A stretch of DNA of 64,000 nucleotides from an uncultured Desulfobacter sp. (GTDB taxonomy: Bacteria; Desulfobacterota; Desulfobacteria; Desulfobacterales; Desulfobacteraceae). Position numbers and translations under genes: made by a program. Where the stretch lies: positions 2,170,001 to 2,234,000 of the forward strand of contig NZ_OY762229.1 of NCBI RefSeq assembly GCF_963665355.1, written 5' to 3'. The notes under the pieces are model-generated. The model was not told where the DNA came from and did no database searches. It saw only the letters and a list, made by a program, of their open reading frames with translations. Positions within the stretch are counted from its first letter, which is position 1, and every line of letters begins with the position of its first letter. Below are positions 37,521 through 48,010 of the stretch, in pieces.

Positions 37521-40500
37521 TTGACAGTACCCGGAAAGATGGGACCCGCAAATATCCGGCTGGCACTGATGGCTTGTATCTGTCTCCTGGCGGCGACAAG
37601 TATGCCTGCATGGGCCGGGTTTTCTGTCCAGCACCCCTTCCATACCGGTGCCTATAACAACTGCCTTATCCAGGACAGGGACGGGTTTATCTGGGTGGGC
37701 TGCACCAGCGGCATTGTCCGTTATGACGGTTACACCACAAAATTCATAAAGGCCGGAGACGGCCTGCTCTCTTCGTCCCTTGCCCCCTGTATTTTCGAAG
37801 ACAGCCAGGGCCTTTTGTGGATCGGCACCCTGGCAGGCCTGGACCGGTTCGATAAAAAGACCAACACTTTTACCTGTTATAAAAACGATCCCGCAGATCC
37901 CTGCAGCATCAGCAGCAACCAGTTCAACTGGGCGCCCCGGACCATTGCCCAGGACAGGGAGGGGGGCATGTGGTTCGGCACCCGGGCCGGGGTCAACCGC
38001 TTGGACAAGGCAACCGGGAAATTCACCCGGCTTTGCCATATACCGGGGGATGCCAACAGCCTCAGCCACGATTCTGTCTGGACCGTGGTCGCAGGCAAAG
38101 ACGGGGTGATCTGGATCGGCACCGAGGCCGGGCTGGATGCTTTTTCTCCTGAGACAAACAAAGTGACCCGGTACAGCCACGATCCTGACTCCCCTTCCAG
38201 CCTTGGCAGTGGCCGGGTATATGCGGTGCTGGAAGATGAATGGCCTTTTGTATGGGCGGGCACAAGCCTTGGGGGCCTGAGCCGTCTGAACCGGAAGACC
38301 GGCCGGTTTCTGCGGTTTGAACATATTGCCGGCAACGCCGGCAGCCTGAGCCACAATCCGGTTTACACCATCACCAAAGACCGCAACGGCCTGCTCTGGC
38401 TCGGGCGTCCCTATGACGTGGCCGCAGGCCTTGAATGCTTTGACCCGAAAACTGAAAAATTCACAGTGTACAAACACGTTAAAGACGATGCCCAGAGCAT
38501 TTCCGGCAATATCATCATGGGATGCTTCCAGGACCGGGCAGGCATCTTGTGGATTATTGAAAATACAGGTGCCATAGACAAGTGGGACCCCCACCGCAAG
38601 CCATTTGACCAGTACCGTCACAGGAGCGGGGACAAAAGAGGCCCGAGTTCAAACATCATCACCACCATTGCCGAATCCCATGACGGCAGCCTCTGGATGG
38701 GGACCCAGCTTGGGGGGCTGAACCGGCTTGACCGGAAAACAGGGATGTTCAGAGCCTTTCGGAAAGCCGACTTGAAAGATGCCGGCATTACCAATGATTA
38801 TGTTTTCTCCGTGTTGGAAGATAATGACAACAACCTGTGGATTTCAATGAACAACGGGGTGGTGGGACTGTTTGACCCGGATTCCGGCAGGTTTGAAAAA
38901 CAGTTTGTCAACCCCTATACCGACGGGGTGGCACGGAGCATGATCCAGGACCGGCTGAACCCGGACATCCTCTGGTTCGGCACAGAGGCGGACGGGATGT
39001 TCAAGCTGAACAAACAGAGCGGAAAATTCACCCGGTTCTCCCATGATCCGAAAGATGAAAACAGCCTTGCCTGCAATGTGGTCATACGCCTGTTCCAGGA
39101 ACCGGACGGCTCGCTGTGGGTGCCGACCCTGGGCGGCGGCCTGGACCGGTTTGACACTGCCTGCGAAACCTTTGTCCACTATCGCAAGGATAAGGATAAT
39201 CCCCGGGCCATCAGCGGCGACATGGTGACGGACTGCCACATGGACGGCGAGGGCCGGCTCTGGATCGCCACGAGTGACGGCGGGTTGAACCGCCTTGACC
39301 CCAAGACAGGCAAATTCAGCCTCTACGGGACCGGGGAGGGGTTTGAGACCCGGACCATCCGGGCCATTTTGGAAGATGATATGGGAAACCTGTGGCTGAG
39401 CAGTGATTCCGGCCTGATCCGGTTCAGCCTCTCCTCGGAACGGGTCACCGGCCGGTTTACAGATCAGGACGGACTTTTGGGAAATAATTTCAACCTGTTC
39501 GCTTCCAGTGCCGCCAAAACCCGGGACGGAAAACTCTGGTTTGCAAGTTTTGACGGTGTTATCAGCTTCTTTCCCGATCAGATCAAAAACAATCCCTATA
39601 TTCCCCCGGTTGTCCTGACTACTTTTAACATACCCGGAAGGGGGCTTCCCACCCGGGCCTGCCCGGAAGCCATTGATACTATTAACCTGGACTGGCGGAA
39701 CAACTCCTTTGAATTCGAGTTCGCAACCCTGAACTTTACCCAACCCCGGAAAAATAAGTATGCCTATTTTCTGGAAGGTTTTGACAGCGAATGGAATCAG
39801 AGCGGCACCAGGCGTTACGGCAGCTATACCAATCTGCCCGGTGGAAGATATCTGTTGCGATTGATCGGGGCGAACAATGACGGGGTGTGGAACGAAAAGG
39901 GTTCCCGGATTACAATCCATGTGGCGTCTCCGCCCTGGAAAACCCCGTGGGCATACTGCCTGTACAGTTTCATGGGGATGGCTGTCTGGCTGTGGGGATG
40001 GAAACAAACGTCAAGAAATATAAGTAAAAGGCTGGCGGCTAAGGAAGCGGAACTGGAAAAAGAAAAACAGATCAATGACCAGCTCAAAAACATTGACAAG
40101 ATAAAATCCGAATTGCTTGAGAAAAAAGCCCATGTTGAAAACAGGCTTAGAAACAATAAGGCAAGACTGGAAAACATGGTCAAGGTGCGCACGGCGGAAC
40201 TCAAGGCAGAAAAAGAAAGAGTAGAAGACGCAAGCCGGGCAAAAAGCGAATTTTTAGCCAACATGAGTCATGAAATCAGAACACCTTTGAATCTTATTCT
40301 CGGGTACTCGGAGATGATTGAAAAACAGAGTCTGGATGATTCAACACTTGGATATATATCCACCATCCGCTCCGCAGGCGCCACCCTTTTAACCCTGCTT
40401 AACGATATCCTGGATCTGTCCAAGGCGGAGTCTGGCAAGTTTACCGTGGAATACGCCCCCTTCAATCTTGATCGCCTGTTTGAAGAGATCCGGCAGATTT

Positions 40501-41309
40501 TCTTCATAACCGCCAAGAACAAGGGGCTGGCTTTTCATATAGAAAAAAGCATGACTCTGCCCGCCGTTATTGTTTTGGACAAGACACGGCTGCGCCAGGT
40601 GCTTATGAACATCGTGGGTAATGCCGTAAAGTTTACAAAGGAAGGGTATATCAGACTCAGAGCAGATTTTCATGAGTATGACCGGGGAGATCTGTTTTCT
40701 GAATTGTTATTCTCCGTCGAGGATACCGGTATCGGTATTGCCCCGGACCAGAAAGAGCTGATCTTCGAGCGGTTCAGTCAGCAAAAGGGCCAGGATTTCA
40801 ATACGTATGGGGGCACCGGCATCGGACTTTCCATCTCAAAAAAATTGATTACGGCCATGGGGGGGACCATCTCAATAGAAAGCATTCCCGGCCGGGGCAG
40901 TAAGTTTTCGGTATCCATTCCCAATGTTACTACCCTTGATTTCCCGGGCCTTCCGCCATCCGATCCGCCCGGGACCGACTCTGCGCCTGAACCCGAGTCG
41001 GTGCTGCCGGATCAGGAGATTTCCCCTGAAATCTTTGCAGGGCTGCCCGTTTTGCTGAAGCGCCTGGAAAATGAATTGAAGCCCAGATGGGAATATATAC
41101 AAGGAGCCCTGGTCATCCCAAGAATCGAATCGTTTTCAAAGGATGCGATTGCCCTGGGTGTCCAATACCGGTATGACCCGTTAAAGCTGTGGGCCAAAAA
41201 ATTGCAGAACCTTGCCCGGGAATTCGACATGGCCCATCTGCCTGACACCCTGGCAGGATTTCCGGGTATAATCAACGAACTTGAGATCCTGGTTAACAAC
41301 GCCCGATAA
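37521..41309 (+). CDS. Two-component propeller histidine kinase (copy 2)
   Basis: A 1262-residue paralogue of the kinase at 29940-33806, with the same order: signal peptide (cleavage near PAWA|GFS), about 14 Reg_prop repeats, Y_Y_Y domain, TM, coiled coil, HisKA (SHEIRTPLN, about residue 916), HATPase ([10 protein letters not shown]) and a His-less Hpt-like helical tail. The start is either TTG 37521 (AGGGGGA 10 nt upstream) or ATG 37539. The cytoplasmic halves are almost superimposable ([20 protein letters not shown] in both). The propellers differ more, suggesting different ligands. No receiver or response regulator is nearby. Confidence 0.9.
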   Translation: MTVPGKMGPANIRLALMACICLLAATSMPAWAGFSVQHPFHTGAYNNCLIQDRDGFIWVGCTSGIVRYDGYTTKFIKAGDGLLSSSLAPCIFEDSQGLLWIGTLAGLDRFDKKTNTFTCYKNDPADPCSISSNQFNWAPRTIAQDREGGMWFGTRAGVNRLDKATGKFTRLCHIPGDANSLSHDSVWTVVAGKDGVIWIGTEAGLDAFSPETNKVTRYSHDPDSPSSLGSGRVYAVLEDEWPFVWAGTSLGGLSRLNRKTGRFLRFEHIAGNAGSLSHNPVYTITKDRNGLLWLGRPYDVAAGLECFDPKTEKFTVYKHVKDDAQSISGNIIMGCFQDRAGILWIIENTGAIDKWDPHRKPFDQYRHRSGDKRGPSSNIITTIAESHDGSLWMGTQLGGLNRLDRKTGMFRAFRKADLKDAGITNDYVFSVLEDNDNNLWISMNNGVVGLFDPDSGRFEKQFVNPYTDGVARSMIQDRLNPDILWFGTEADGMFKLNKQSGKFTRFSHDPKDENSLACNVVIRLFQEPDGSLWVPTLGGGLDRFDTACETFVHYRKDKDNPRAISGDMVTDCHMDGEGRLWIATSDGGLNRLDPKTGKFSLYGTGEGFETRTIRAILEDDMGNLWLSSDSGLIRFSLSSERVTGRFTDQDGLLGNNFNLFASSAAKTRDGKLWFASFDGVISFFPDQIKNNPYIPPVVLTTFNIPGRGLPTRACPEAIDTINLDWRNNSFEFEFATLNFTQPRKNKYAYFLEGFDSEWNQSGTRRYGSYTNLPGGRYLLRLIGANNDGVWNEKGSRITIHVASPPWKTPWAYCLYSFMGMAVWLWGWKQTSRNISKRLAAKEAELEKEKQINDQLKNIDKIKSELLEKKAHVENRLRNNKARLENMVKVRTAELKAEKERVEDASRAKSEFLANMSHEIRTPLNLILGYSEMIEKQSLDDSTLGYISTIRSAGATLLTLLNDILDLSKAESGKFTVEYAPFNLDRLFEEIRQIFFITAKNKGLAFHIEKSMTLPAVIVLDKTRLRQVLMNIVGNAVKFTKEGYIRLRADFHEYDRGDLFSELLFSVEDTGIGIAPDQKELIFERFSQQKGQDFNTYGGTGIGLSISKKLITAMGGTISIESIPGRGSKFSVSIPNVTTLDFPGLPPSDPPGTDSAPEPESVLPDQEISPEIFAGLPVLLKRLENELKPRWEYIQGALVIPRIESFSKDAIALGVQYRYDPLKLWAKKLQNLAREFDMAHLPDTLAGFPGIINELEILVNNAR

Positions 41310-41646
41310 TATTCCTTCCTGGACCTGTATCATCGTTCCTTCCGGCAGTATGCAGATATCAAGAAGACGAAATGAGATCAGCTGAAAAAATAAATGATTT
41401 CAATGGATAAAAAGAATCTATTCTCCCCCTCCCAAAAACAATTTTTTGATAATGCTTAAGTGTGACATCTACAAGCCGCGAGATTTTGAATTCGCCGGTC
41501 ATAGTTCTTGACAAACCTTCCCAAAGCAAATAGCGTACAGAAAATTTTTGGAAGTATTTAGTAATTAAGAAAAAAGCCCGGACGTTCGGAAACAAATACA
41601 GCGGGAATTAAGTATATATTAACGAAATCTTGAGATTGATGCTATT
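41310..41646. other. Intergenic region, 337 bp
   Basis: AT-rich, with no credible coding frame, hairpin terminator or confident promoter. The last 60 bp before the hybrid kinase is very AT-rich and probably contains its promoter. Confidence 0.4.
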
Positions 41647-44223
41647 ATGAGCCGAAAAAAATCCCCTGATCTGGCCCAGGTGTTTCAGCGCCCGGTGTTT
41701 TTATGTATGTTTCTGCCGTTTATCGTCTTGGGCCTGACGGCCATCGGCACAGTGGGGTTCTGGGGTAAGCAAACCATTGAAAAGGAACACCTTCAACGGG
41801 CACGCGCCATGGCCCGGGTGGCGACACATTTTCTGGATCAGGCATCCAGATCCCTTGATACCGTGGCCCGGGTGGCCGAGACCGCGCCGTCGGAAAATCA
41901 GGCCGTCATGCAGGGGGCCTGGGAAGCCTGCGGTTATTTTGATAGGATTTACCATTTGGATTCAGGCGGCAAGATCCGGTTACAGGTGCCTTCCGATCCG
42001 TCCTATCTGGGTCTGGATTTATTCTCTTTGCCGTATTTTAAACAAGAAAAAGAGAACAGTTTGGCGGTTTCACGTCCTTTCATATCTGTTCATACCGGTA
42101 ATCCCACGGTTTATTTGACCAGACGGCTTTCCCAGGGACGGCTGGTGATTGGGGCATTGAACCTTGGGGCTCTCCAGGATGAAATTATGGCCGAAAACAA
42201 TGCCAATGCATGGGAGCACAGTGTGGTCTTTTTGCTGGACCCGTCGGGAATCGTGCTGGCTCATCCCTCTTTTGATCTGGTCCGGCAGCAGTCTAACCAG
42301 GGGGATATGGAAATTTTTCGCCGGAGACGCGGCCGTGACCTTTCCCTGGTGTACGAATATAACGGGAAAATGGTTCTGGGAAGTGCCGCCCGGGTTGAGA
42401 GCACCGGTTGGGTTGCTGTGGTGCAAAGTCCGCTGTTCACCGCCTTAAGTCCTTTTATCTGGACACCGGCATTGATATTGGCGGCATCCTTTGGCATATG
42501 GATAGTACTGGTATGGAATTTTCGCAAGCAGGTCAACCACCGTTTTATTAAGCCATTGGCGCAACTCAACCGTGATGTCGATGCACTGGCCAATTCGGAT
42601 TTTGACCGGGGCAAAGTGCTGGCTGATATTCCTGGCGCTACTCCCGAATTAACGGCATTGTGGGAGAACCTTCAGCGGATGGCTGATGCCCTTGAAGTGC
42701 GACGGACTGCATTGCAGGAGAGTGAGAAAGGGTTTCGCAGCCTGTTTGAACGACTTCCCGTGTCTCTTTTTCGAAGTACACCGGCAGGGCATTTTCTTAC
42801 CGTCAACCCGGCCCTTGTTCGAATGATGGGGTTTCCGGATTGGGAAACTTTGATAAACACCAATCTGGTAAATATCTATCCGAATCCTGAGCAGCGTGAA
42901 CAATGGCGCTCAATAGCTGAGCGTGACGGGATCGTGCGGGATTATGAAGTTCAGATGAGACGGTTCGATGGCACCGACATCTGTATATGGTTGACATGCA
43001 GGGCGATCCGGGACAGTGAAGGCCAGGTGTTGTTTTATGAAGGTATCCTGGAGGATGTCACGGAACGTAAAAAACTTGAAGAGCAGGTCCGCCACAGCCG
43101 GAAAATGGAAGCCGTGGGACAACTGGCCGGAGGCGTGGCCCATGATTTCAACAATATGCTGAGTGTAATCATGGGTTATGCGGAGCTGATACTTTTAGAA
43201 ATTGACGATGATGATCCCCTGCGTGACAGAATTGAAGACATCCATGAGGCGGGGATTCGTTCCATGGAACTAACACGGCAGTTGCTGGCCTTTGCCAGAA
43301 AGCAGACAATCAATCCGGAAATTCTTGACCTGAACAGCACACTGCAGGGTATGCTCAAGCTGCTCCAGCGGCTTATCGGCGAAGATATCGACCTGCTCTG
43401 GATGCCGGGAGCGGATTTATGGCCGGTGAAAATGGATCCTTCCCAGGTTGATCAGATTCTGGCCAATCTGTGTTTGAATGCCAGGGACGCCATTGATGGG
43501 CCGGGCAAGATCACCATTGAAACCCAGAACATTGAATTTGATGCGGCTTACTGTGCCGAACACAGTGGTTTTTCCCCGGGCCGGTATGTCATGCTCGCGG
43601 TCAGTGACAACGGCTGTGGCATGGATATGTCAACCCTGGATAAAATTTTTGAGCCGTTTTATACAACCAAAGAGCTGGGTAAGGGCACCGGAATGGGGTT
43701 GGCCACGGTTTACGGCATTGTCAAGCAGAATACCGGCTTTATCAATGTATACAGTGAGACGGGACATGGCTCCACCTTCAAGATTTACCTTCGCAGAGAT
43801 GCTGCCGAAGGTGAAGAGATCAAAGAAACACGCCCTGTGGGCTCTTTTCTTACGGGAGATGCCACCATTCTTCTGGTGGAAGACGAACCGGCTGCTCTGA
43901 AAATGACAAAAGCAATGCTGGAAAAATTCGGATATACCGTCCTTGCTGCCTCGTCCCCGGCTGAAGCCATGCGTATTGCAGAAGAAAATTCGGACAGAAT
44001 TACCCTGCTCATCACCGATGTGGTCATGCCCGGGATGACCGGCCGCGACCTTGCCGAGAACCTGATTTTGCTTTACCCGTGGCTCAAGTGTATGTTCATG
44101 TCCGGCTATACAAGCAATGTCATCGCCCACCAGGGCGTACTGGACGAAGGCGTCAATTTCATTCAAAAACCCTTTTCCTCCCGGGAGCTGGCAACACGGA
44201 TAAGCCAAGCACTGAACTGTTAA
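41647..44223 (+). CDS. Hybrid sensor histidine kinase (Cache-PAS-HisKA-HATPase-REC)
   Basis: An 858-residue membrane kinase. TM1 spans about 18-36, a periplasmic Cache domain about 40-270, and TM2 about 278-297. Then come a HAMP-like linker, PAS (about 365-480), HisKA with [11 protein letters not shown] (about residue 498), HATPase ([23 protein letters not shown]) and a C-terminal receiver. The receiver has acidic pocket EDE (about 741), phospho-acceptor Asp in ITDVVMPGM (about 791) and Lys in QKPFS (about 840). The HDFNN class is the family with internal receiver relay. No Hpt or output protein adjoins it, so the phosphorelay partner is elsewhere. Confidence 0.93.
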   Translation: MSRKKSPDLAQVFQRPVFLCMFLPFIVLGLTAIGTVGFWGKQTIEKEHLQRARAMARVATHFLDQASRSLDTVARVAETAPSENQAVMQGAWEACGYFDRIYHLDSGGKIRLQVPSDPSYLGLDLFSLPYFKQEKENSLAVSRPFISVHTGNPTVYLTRRLSQGRLVIGALNLGALQDEIMAENNANAWEHSVVFLLDPSGIVLAHPSFDLVRQQSNQGDMEIFRRRRGRDLSLVYEYNGKMVLGSAARVESTGWVAVVQSPLFTALSPFIWTPALILAASFGIWIVLVWNFRKQVNHRFIKPLAQLNRDVDALANSDFDRGKVLADIPGATPELTALWENLQRMADALEVRRTALQESEKGFRSLFERLPVSLFRSTPAGHFLTVNPALVRMMGFPDWETLINTNLVNIYPNPEQREQWRSIAERDGIVRDYEVQMRRFDGTDICIWLTCRAIRDSEGQVLFYEGILEDVTERKKLEEQVRHSRKMEAVGQLAGGVAHDFNNMLSVIMGYAELILLEIDDDDPLRDRIEDIHEAGIRSMELTRQLLAFARKQTINPEILDLNSTLQGMLKLLQRLIGEDIDLLWMPGADLWPVKMDPSQVDQILANLCLNARDAIDGPGKITIETQNIEFDAAYCAEHSGFSPGRYVMLAVSDNGCGMDMSTLDKIFEPFYTTKELGKGTGMGLATVYGIVKQNTGFINVYSETGHGSTFKIYLRRDAAEGEEIKETRPVGSFLTGDATILLVEDEPAALKMTKAMLEKFGYTVLAASSPAEAMRIAEENSDRITLLITDVVMPGMTGRDLAENLILLYPWLKCMFMSGYTSNVIAHQGVLDEGVNFIQKPFSSRELATRISQALNC

Positions 44224-44405
44224 TATGCTCGTTCTCCACTATTCCCCATGGAGGCTGCGAAGTTTTCTTTGCATATAACCGTTACACCCGAGATTGCTTG
44301 ATTTTTTGTTCTCTTTTTTTAATTGACAATGAATGAATTCGCCTTTACCGTAATAGGATAATTACGAAATTCATTTTAGCTTCCCATTTATTTAGGATTA
44401 TTGCC

Positions 44406-46418
44406 ATGAAAATCAGAACAAAAATGTTCCTTGTTTTCGGATGTTCCGTTTTTTTTATTGTCACCATCCTTTCCATTGGTCTCTATCTTTTTATTGAGCG
44501 CAACGTAAAATCAGGGTTGGACAGTGAACTTGCCAATACCATTTCTGCCGTTAAGAAGAGTATGGGGGGACTTGAGGATATCGCCATCAAAAATTATCTC
44601 AGGGCAATTACGGAAAAGGATAAAGATGTGATCGCCAATTTTTATGGACAATTCGAAAAGGGCGTAATTTCCAAAGAGACGCTGAGGCAAAAGACCTCCG
44701 AGATCATTTTAAGCAAAAAAATAGGAGCCACAGGCTATGTTGCGGGCGTTTCCAGTAAAGGTATCCTAACAATCCACCCCAAAGCCGAAGGCGTAAATAT
44801 TTCTAAAGCATCGTTCTGGCCCAAGGTGGAGGTATTGCTTAACAACGAAACCAAGTCAGGATATCTCGAATATGACTGGAAAAATCCCAATGAAGACAAG
44901 GCAAGAAAAAAAGCCGGGTATATATCCTATTTTGAACCCATGGACCTTATCCTCTGGGCCTCTTCCTATAAAGCAGAATTTGCCCAGCTCATTAAATCCG
45001 AAGATATGCATGATGCCATTCTTGCCATGAAAATTGGTCGGGATGGATATCCGTATGTGTTCAATTATAAAGGGGATATGCTTGTTCATCCGTCTCTTGA
45101 GGGGAAAAATGTCTACAACGTTAAAACTGAAGACGGCCAGTACATTATTCAGGCCATGATCCGGGAAAAAAAAGGCAAGCTTGAATATGACTGGAAAGAT
45201 GCAGACGGCAAGGTGCGTACAAAAATACTTTTATACGACAATATCCCTGATAAAGAATTGATTGTCGCGCTGGGCGTATATAAAGCGGAGCGGTATTCTT
45301 TATTGTACAAAATCAGAAACGTTCTCATCGTGGCTTTTTGTGTCAGCATGAGCATCATTATCTTTTTGGTGCTGTTTTTCAGCAACAGGCTGACAAAACC
45401 CATTATCAGAGGTGTTGAGTTTTCAAAAAAAATGTCCCAGGGGGATTTCACAGGGAAACTGGAAATCAACCAGGAAGATGAAACCGGTCAGTTGGCACGG
45501 GCATTGAATCTTATGACCGAAAATATCGGAACAATTTTCAAGCAACTCCAGAACAGTATTGAAAACCTGCTCTCTTCCTCCAACGATCTGGCTGGTATTT
45601 CCCAGAAAATGTCCCACAATTCGGCCCATATGACCGAAAGTTCCGATTCCCTGTCCCTGGCCGCAGATGAAATGAACAGCAATCTTGCCACGGTCTCCGA
45701 GGCCAGTGACAGCGTTATGGAAAATATCAATTCAGTGGCTTCGGCCACAGAGCAGATGTCTGCGACAATCAATAAGATCGCAAAAAGCTCTGAAACCGCA
45801 CGGTCAATATCGGATAAGGCTGTTACCTTCGCGAAGGAGACGTCAGACCTTGTGGATGCCCTAGGAAAGACAGCTTTTGAAATCAATCATGTCACTGAAA
45901 CCATAGAAGACATTTCGAAACAGACCAACCTTCTGGCCTTGAATGCAACAATTGAGGCGGCAAGGGCGGGCGAGGCCGGCAAAGGGTTTTCCGTCGTGGC
46001 CAATGAAATCAAAACCCTGGCCGGGCAGACGTCGGAAGCCACCGAGCAGATTAAAAATCAAATTGACAAAGTCCAGGAAGCTACGTCTGAAACTGTTGCA
46101 AAAATCAAAGAGATCTCCAGCATAATTCAGAATGTGAATGAAATCGTTTCCGGCATTGCCTCTGATGTGGATGAGCAGTCTGTAACCACAGGGGATATTG
46201 CAGAAAATATGAACCATACATCAACCAGGATGCATGAGGTCAATGAAAATGTGTCAAAAAATGCCGGATTTTCAAAACAGATCGGGGAACAGATTTCCGG
46301 GGTTCACAAAGTGGCTTCTGAGATGGAGGATATCAGTGCCGCAATTGGCCAGAAGTCAGAAACATTCAGGGCGCTTGCCCAGGAGGTCCAGTCAATGTTA
46401 TCCAAATTTCGTTTGTGA
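44406..46418 (+). CDS. Methyl-accepting chemotaxis protein, tandem single-Cache sensor
   Basis: A 670-residue chemoreceptor. TM1 is about 8-27. The periplasmic region has two single-Cache-like repeats ([16 protein letters not shown] and [16 protein letters not shown]). TM2 is about 302-325, followed by HAMP (about 325-380) and the signalling hairpin with tip [18 protein letters not shown] (around residue 505). There is no CheR pentapeptide. Tandem sCache_2 sensors commonly detect short carboxylates, suitable for a sulfate reducer, but the ligand is unproven. A 6-bp inverted repeat (CGTAAT/ATTACG, 44349-44366) lies 40 bp upstream. Confidence 0.93.
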   Translation: MKIRTKMFLVFGCSVFFIVTILSIGLYLFIERNVKSGLDSELANTISAVKKSMGGLEDIAIKNYLRAITEKDKDVIANFYGQFEKGVISKETLRQKTSEIILSKKIGATGYVAGVSSKGILTIHPKAEGVNISKASFWPKVEVLLNNETKSGYLEYDWKNPNEDKARKKAGYISYFEPMDLILWASSYKAEFAQLIKSEDMHDAILAMKIGRDGYPYVFNYKGDMLVHPSLEGKNVYNVKTEDGQYIIQAMIREKKGKLEYDWKDADGKVRTKILLYDNIPDKELIVALGVYKAERYSLLYKIRNVLIVAFCVSMSIIIFLVLFFSNRLTKPIIRGVEFSKKMSQGDFTGKLEINQEDETGQLARALNLMTENIGTIFKQLQNSIENLLSSSNDLAGISQKMSHNSAHMTESSDSLSLAADEMNSNLATVSEASDSVMENINSVASATEQMSATINKIAKSSETARSISDKAVTFAKETSDLVDALGKTAFEINHVTETIEDISKQTNLLALNATIEAARAGEAGKGFSVVANEIKTLAGQTSEATEQIKNQIDKVQEATSETVAKIKEISSIIQNVNEIVSGIASDVDEQSVTTGDIAENMNHTSTRMHEVNENVSKNAGFSKQIGEQISGVHKVASEMEDISAAIGQKSETFRALAQEVQSMLSKFRL

Positions 46419-46447
46419 AACGCAGATGGGTTCGTCCAAATTTTAAT

Positions 46448-47245
46448 TTAAAATTTTTGGGGCATCAGAAAATTTTTCAGGCTGTTCAGATACATATCAA
46501 ACCCCTTGATAAAAATATCGTTATGATTGGCTCCGGGGATCATCAAGAGTTTTTTGTCGGCACAGGGGCAAAGATTGTAAAGAGCTTCGCCCTGGGAAAA
46601 GCTGATAATATGGTCAAACAGGGCATGGATTATTAATAGGGGCTTATTCCATTTTCTGATTTTGTCGGCATTGCCAAAACCTTGGGTCTCCTTAAAACCG
46701 ATCATGTCAGGATCAAGCCCAAGGGTTTTCAGAAGCGGGGCTGCATAGGCAAATCCGCTTTCGATGATCAGTCTGTCAATGCTGTCCTGGCGGGTGGCGG
46801 CAAGTTCCAGGGCCGATGCGCTGCCAAGGGAACGGCCCATCACTGTGAGAGACCCTGTGAATTTGCGATCTTTAAGCGTGTTGATGACAAAATTAAGTAT
46901 TGTGTGGCTATCCAGGAGCATTGAAGATACTGTGGGCGAACCTGAGGATCTGCCGTATCCCCGGTAGTCCACCACCAGGAAATTGATGCCCAGGCGGTTG
47001 AAAATGGGGCCAAAATCATCATAATCGGATACGATCTCGCCATTTCCGTGAAAGAACAGGATGTTGGGGAATGAAGGGTCTGCCATATGAAAGGCTGCGC
47101 CTATTTGGATATCCTGGTCAACCGGAATAAAATAGTGCGTATTGGAGACCTCCTTTCCCGAATCATCACGTCTTGGGTGGAACAGGAACTGAAGTACCTG
47201 GGGCTGGTCCAGGGCTGCGTAGGGACTGGCATTCTTTTTTTCCAT
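46448..47245 (-). CDS. Alpha/beta hydrolase, cytosolic
   Basis: A 265-residue serine hydrolase of the BEM46/ABHD-like type. The oxyanion motif is FFHGNGE, the DYRGYGRSSG loop follows, the nucleophile elbow is GRSLGSAS, and the C-terminal catalytic His is in GANHNDI. The start was placed at ATG 47245, because TGGAGA lies 5 nt before it; the frame reaches 47257. It has no signal peptide. Substrate unknown. It follows the asparaginase-domain gene by 38 bp on the same strand. Confidence 0.8.
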   Translation of the reverse strand: MEKKNASPYAALDQPQVLQFLFHPRRDDSGKEVSNTHYFIPVDQDIQIGAAFHMADPSFPNILFFHGNGEIVSDYDDFGPIFNRLGINFLVVDYRGYGRSSGSPTVSSMLLDSHTILNFVINTLKDRKFTGSLTVMGRSLGSASALELAATRQDSIDRLIIESGFAYAAPLLKTLGLDPDMIGFKETQGFGNADKIRKWNKPLLIIHALFDHIISFSQGEALYNLCPCADKKLLMIPGANHNDIFIKGFDMYLNSLKNFLMPQKF

Positions 47246-47283
47246 CGAAATCTCCATAATCTATCTCTTTTTCAAGGTTTTTT

Positions 47284-47778
47284 TCAATTTTCTTCAAATC
47301 GGCCTAATTCTCTGTTTTTTCTAACCTTGTCCCCCGAAAATATTTTTCCGTTCATGGCGATATACACACCGGGGCAGGCCTTTTGAACAGCCCCTAATGC
47401 ACAGCCGATATTAAAAACCGCATCCGTGGCACTGAACATGGCCGGAAGAAGAGCGCCTGTGAGCACGACAGTTTTATCTTTTGCACCGCCATGGGCGATG
47501 ATATGCCTGGCTGTTTCCGGCATGGTATCTGTCCCGTGGGTAATAATAATCATCCTGCAGGGATCTGCCGCAACCGTTTCAGCGATAAGTTCCCTGTCTT
47601 CATCTGTCAGGTTCAGACTGTCTTTACGCATGAGTGATGTAATGGTGAAAGCAGCCTGCAGGTTGAATTGATTAAGCACCTCAATGGCGTTGGGAGGCCC
47701 GACTTCATATTCACTTTTTGCATCAAAGTAAATTTTATCAATGGTTCCGCCGGTGGCAATAATTGAAATTGTGTCCAT
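47284..47778 (-). CDS. Half-length asparaginase-domain protein
   Basis: A 164-residue protein covering only the N-terminal catalytic domain of L-asparaginase-type amidohydrolases (usual length about 330). Both active-site motifs are present: ATGGTID with the nucleophile Thr, and THGTDTMPET with the second Thr/Asp. There is also VVLTGALLP. The C-terminal domain is absent and no remnant follows. Stand-alone asparaginase-domain proteins of this size exist in other proteobacteria, so it is probably a genuine short form. Start at ATG 47778 (AAGGA 6 nt upstream) rather than 47784. Confidence 0.8.
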   Translation of the reverse strand: MDTISIIATGGTIDKIYFDAKSEYEVGPPNAIEVLNQFNLQAAFTITSLMRKDSLNLTDEDRELIAETVAADPCRMIIITHGTDTMPETARHIIAHGGAKDKTVVLTGALLPAMFSATDAVFNIGCALGAVQKACPGVYIAMNGKIFSGDKVRKNRELGRFEEN

Positions 47779-47917
47779 GTGCATTCCTTCTTAAAGCCTG
47801 TTATGATCATTGTCCTTTCCGGAAGAGGAATCAAATTCATCTGTTTTTGTATAGACATTTCGACATAAAAGCAATAATCGTTATCTTTACCCGAAAGCCT
47901 AAAAAGGCAAATGAACT

Positions 47918-47949
47918 TGATATTGTAAAAAATACGGCATTACAATATT
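47918..47949 (+). promoter_or_regulatory. Promoter with inverted repeat upstream of the caspase gene
   Basis: TTGATA (47918-47923), an 18-nt spacer and TACAAT (47942-47947) form a good sigma-70-like promoter. A perfect 9-bp inverted repeat (ATATTGTAA 47921-47929, TTACAATAT 47941-47949) spans the same interval and could be an operator. Confidence 0.5.
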
Positions 47950-48010
47950 GATAATGTTATTAACTATCGATGATTCGGATTGTTTTTTTTACACGAAACG
48001 GATGTGAATT

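Noticed and set aside
37494-38621. A 375-codon frame antisense to the second propeller kinase
   Set aside because: Produced by the repeated propeller codons; Pro/Gly-rich and without a domain.
38844-40007. A 387-codon antisense frame in the second propeller kinase
   Set aside because: Same reason: shadow of a GC-rich repeat gene.
44323-44362. TTGACA before the second chemoreceptor as a sigma-70 promoter
   Set aside because: No acceptable -10 at 16-18 nt spacing; the next TAAT-like boxes are 22 nt or more away.
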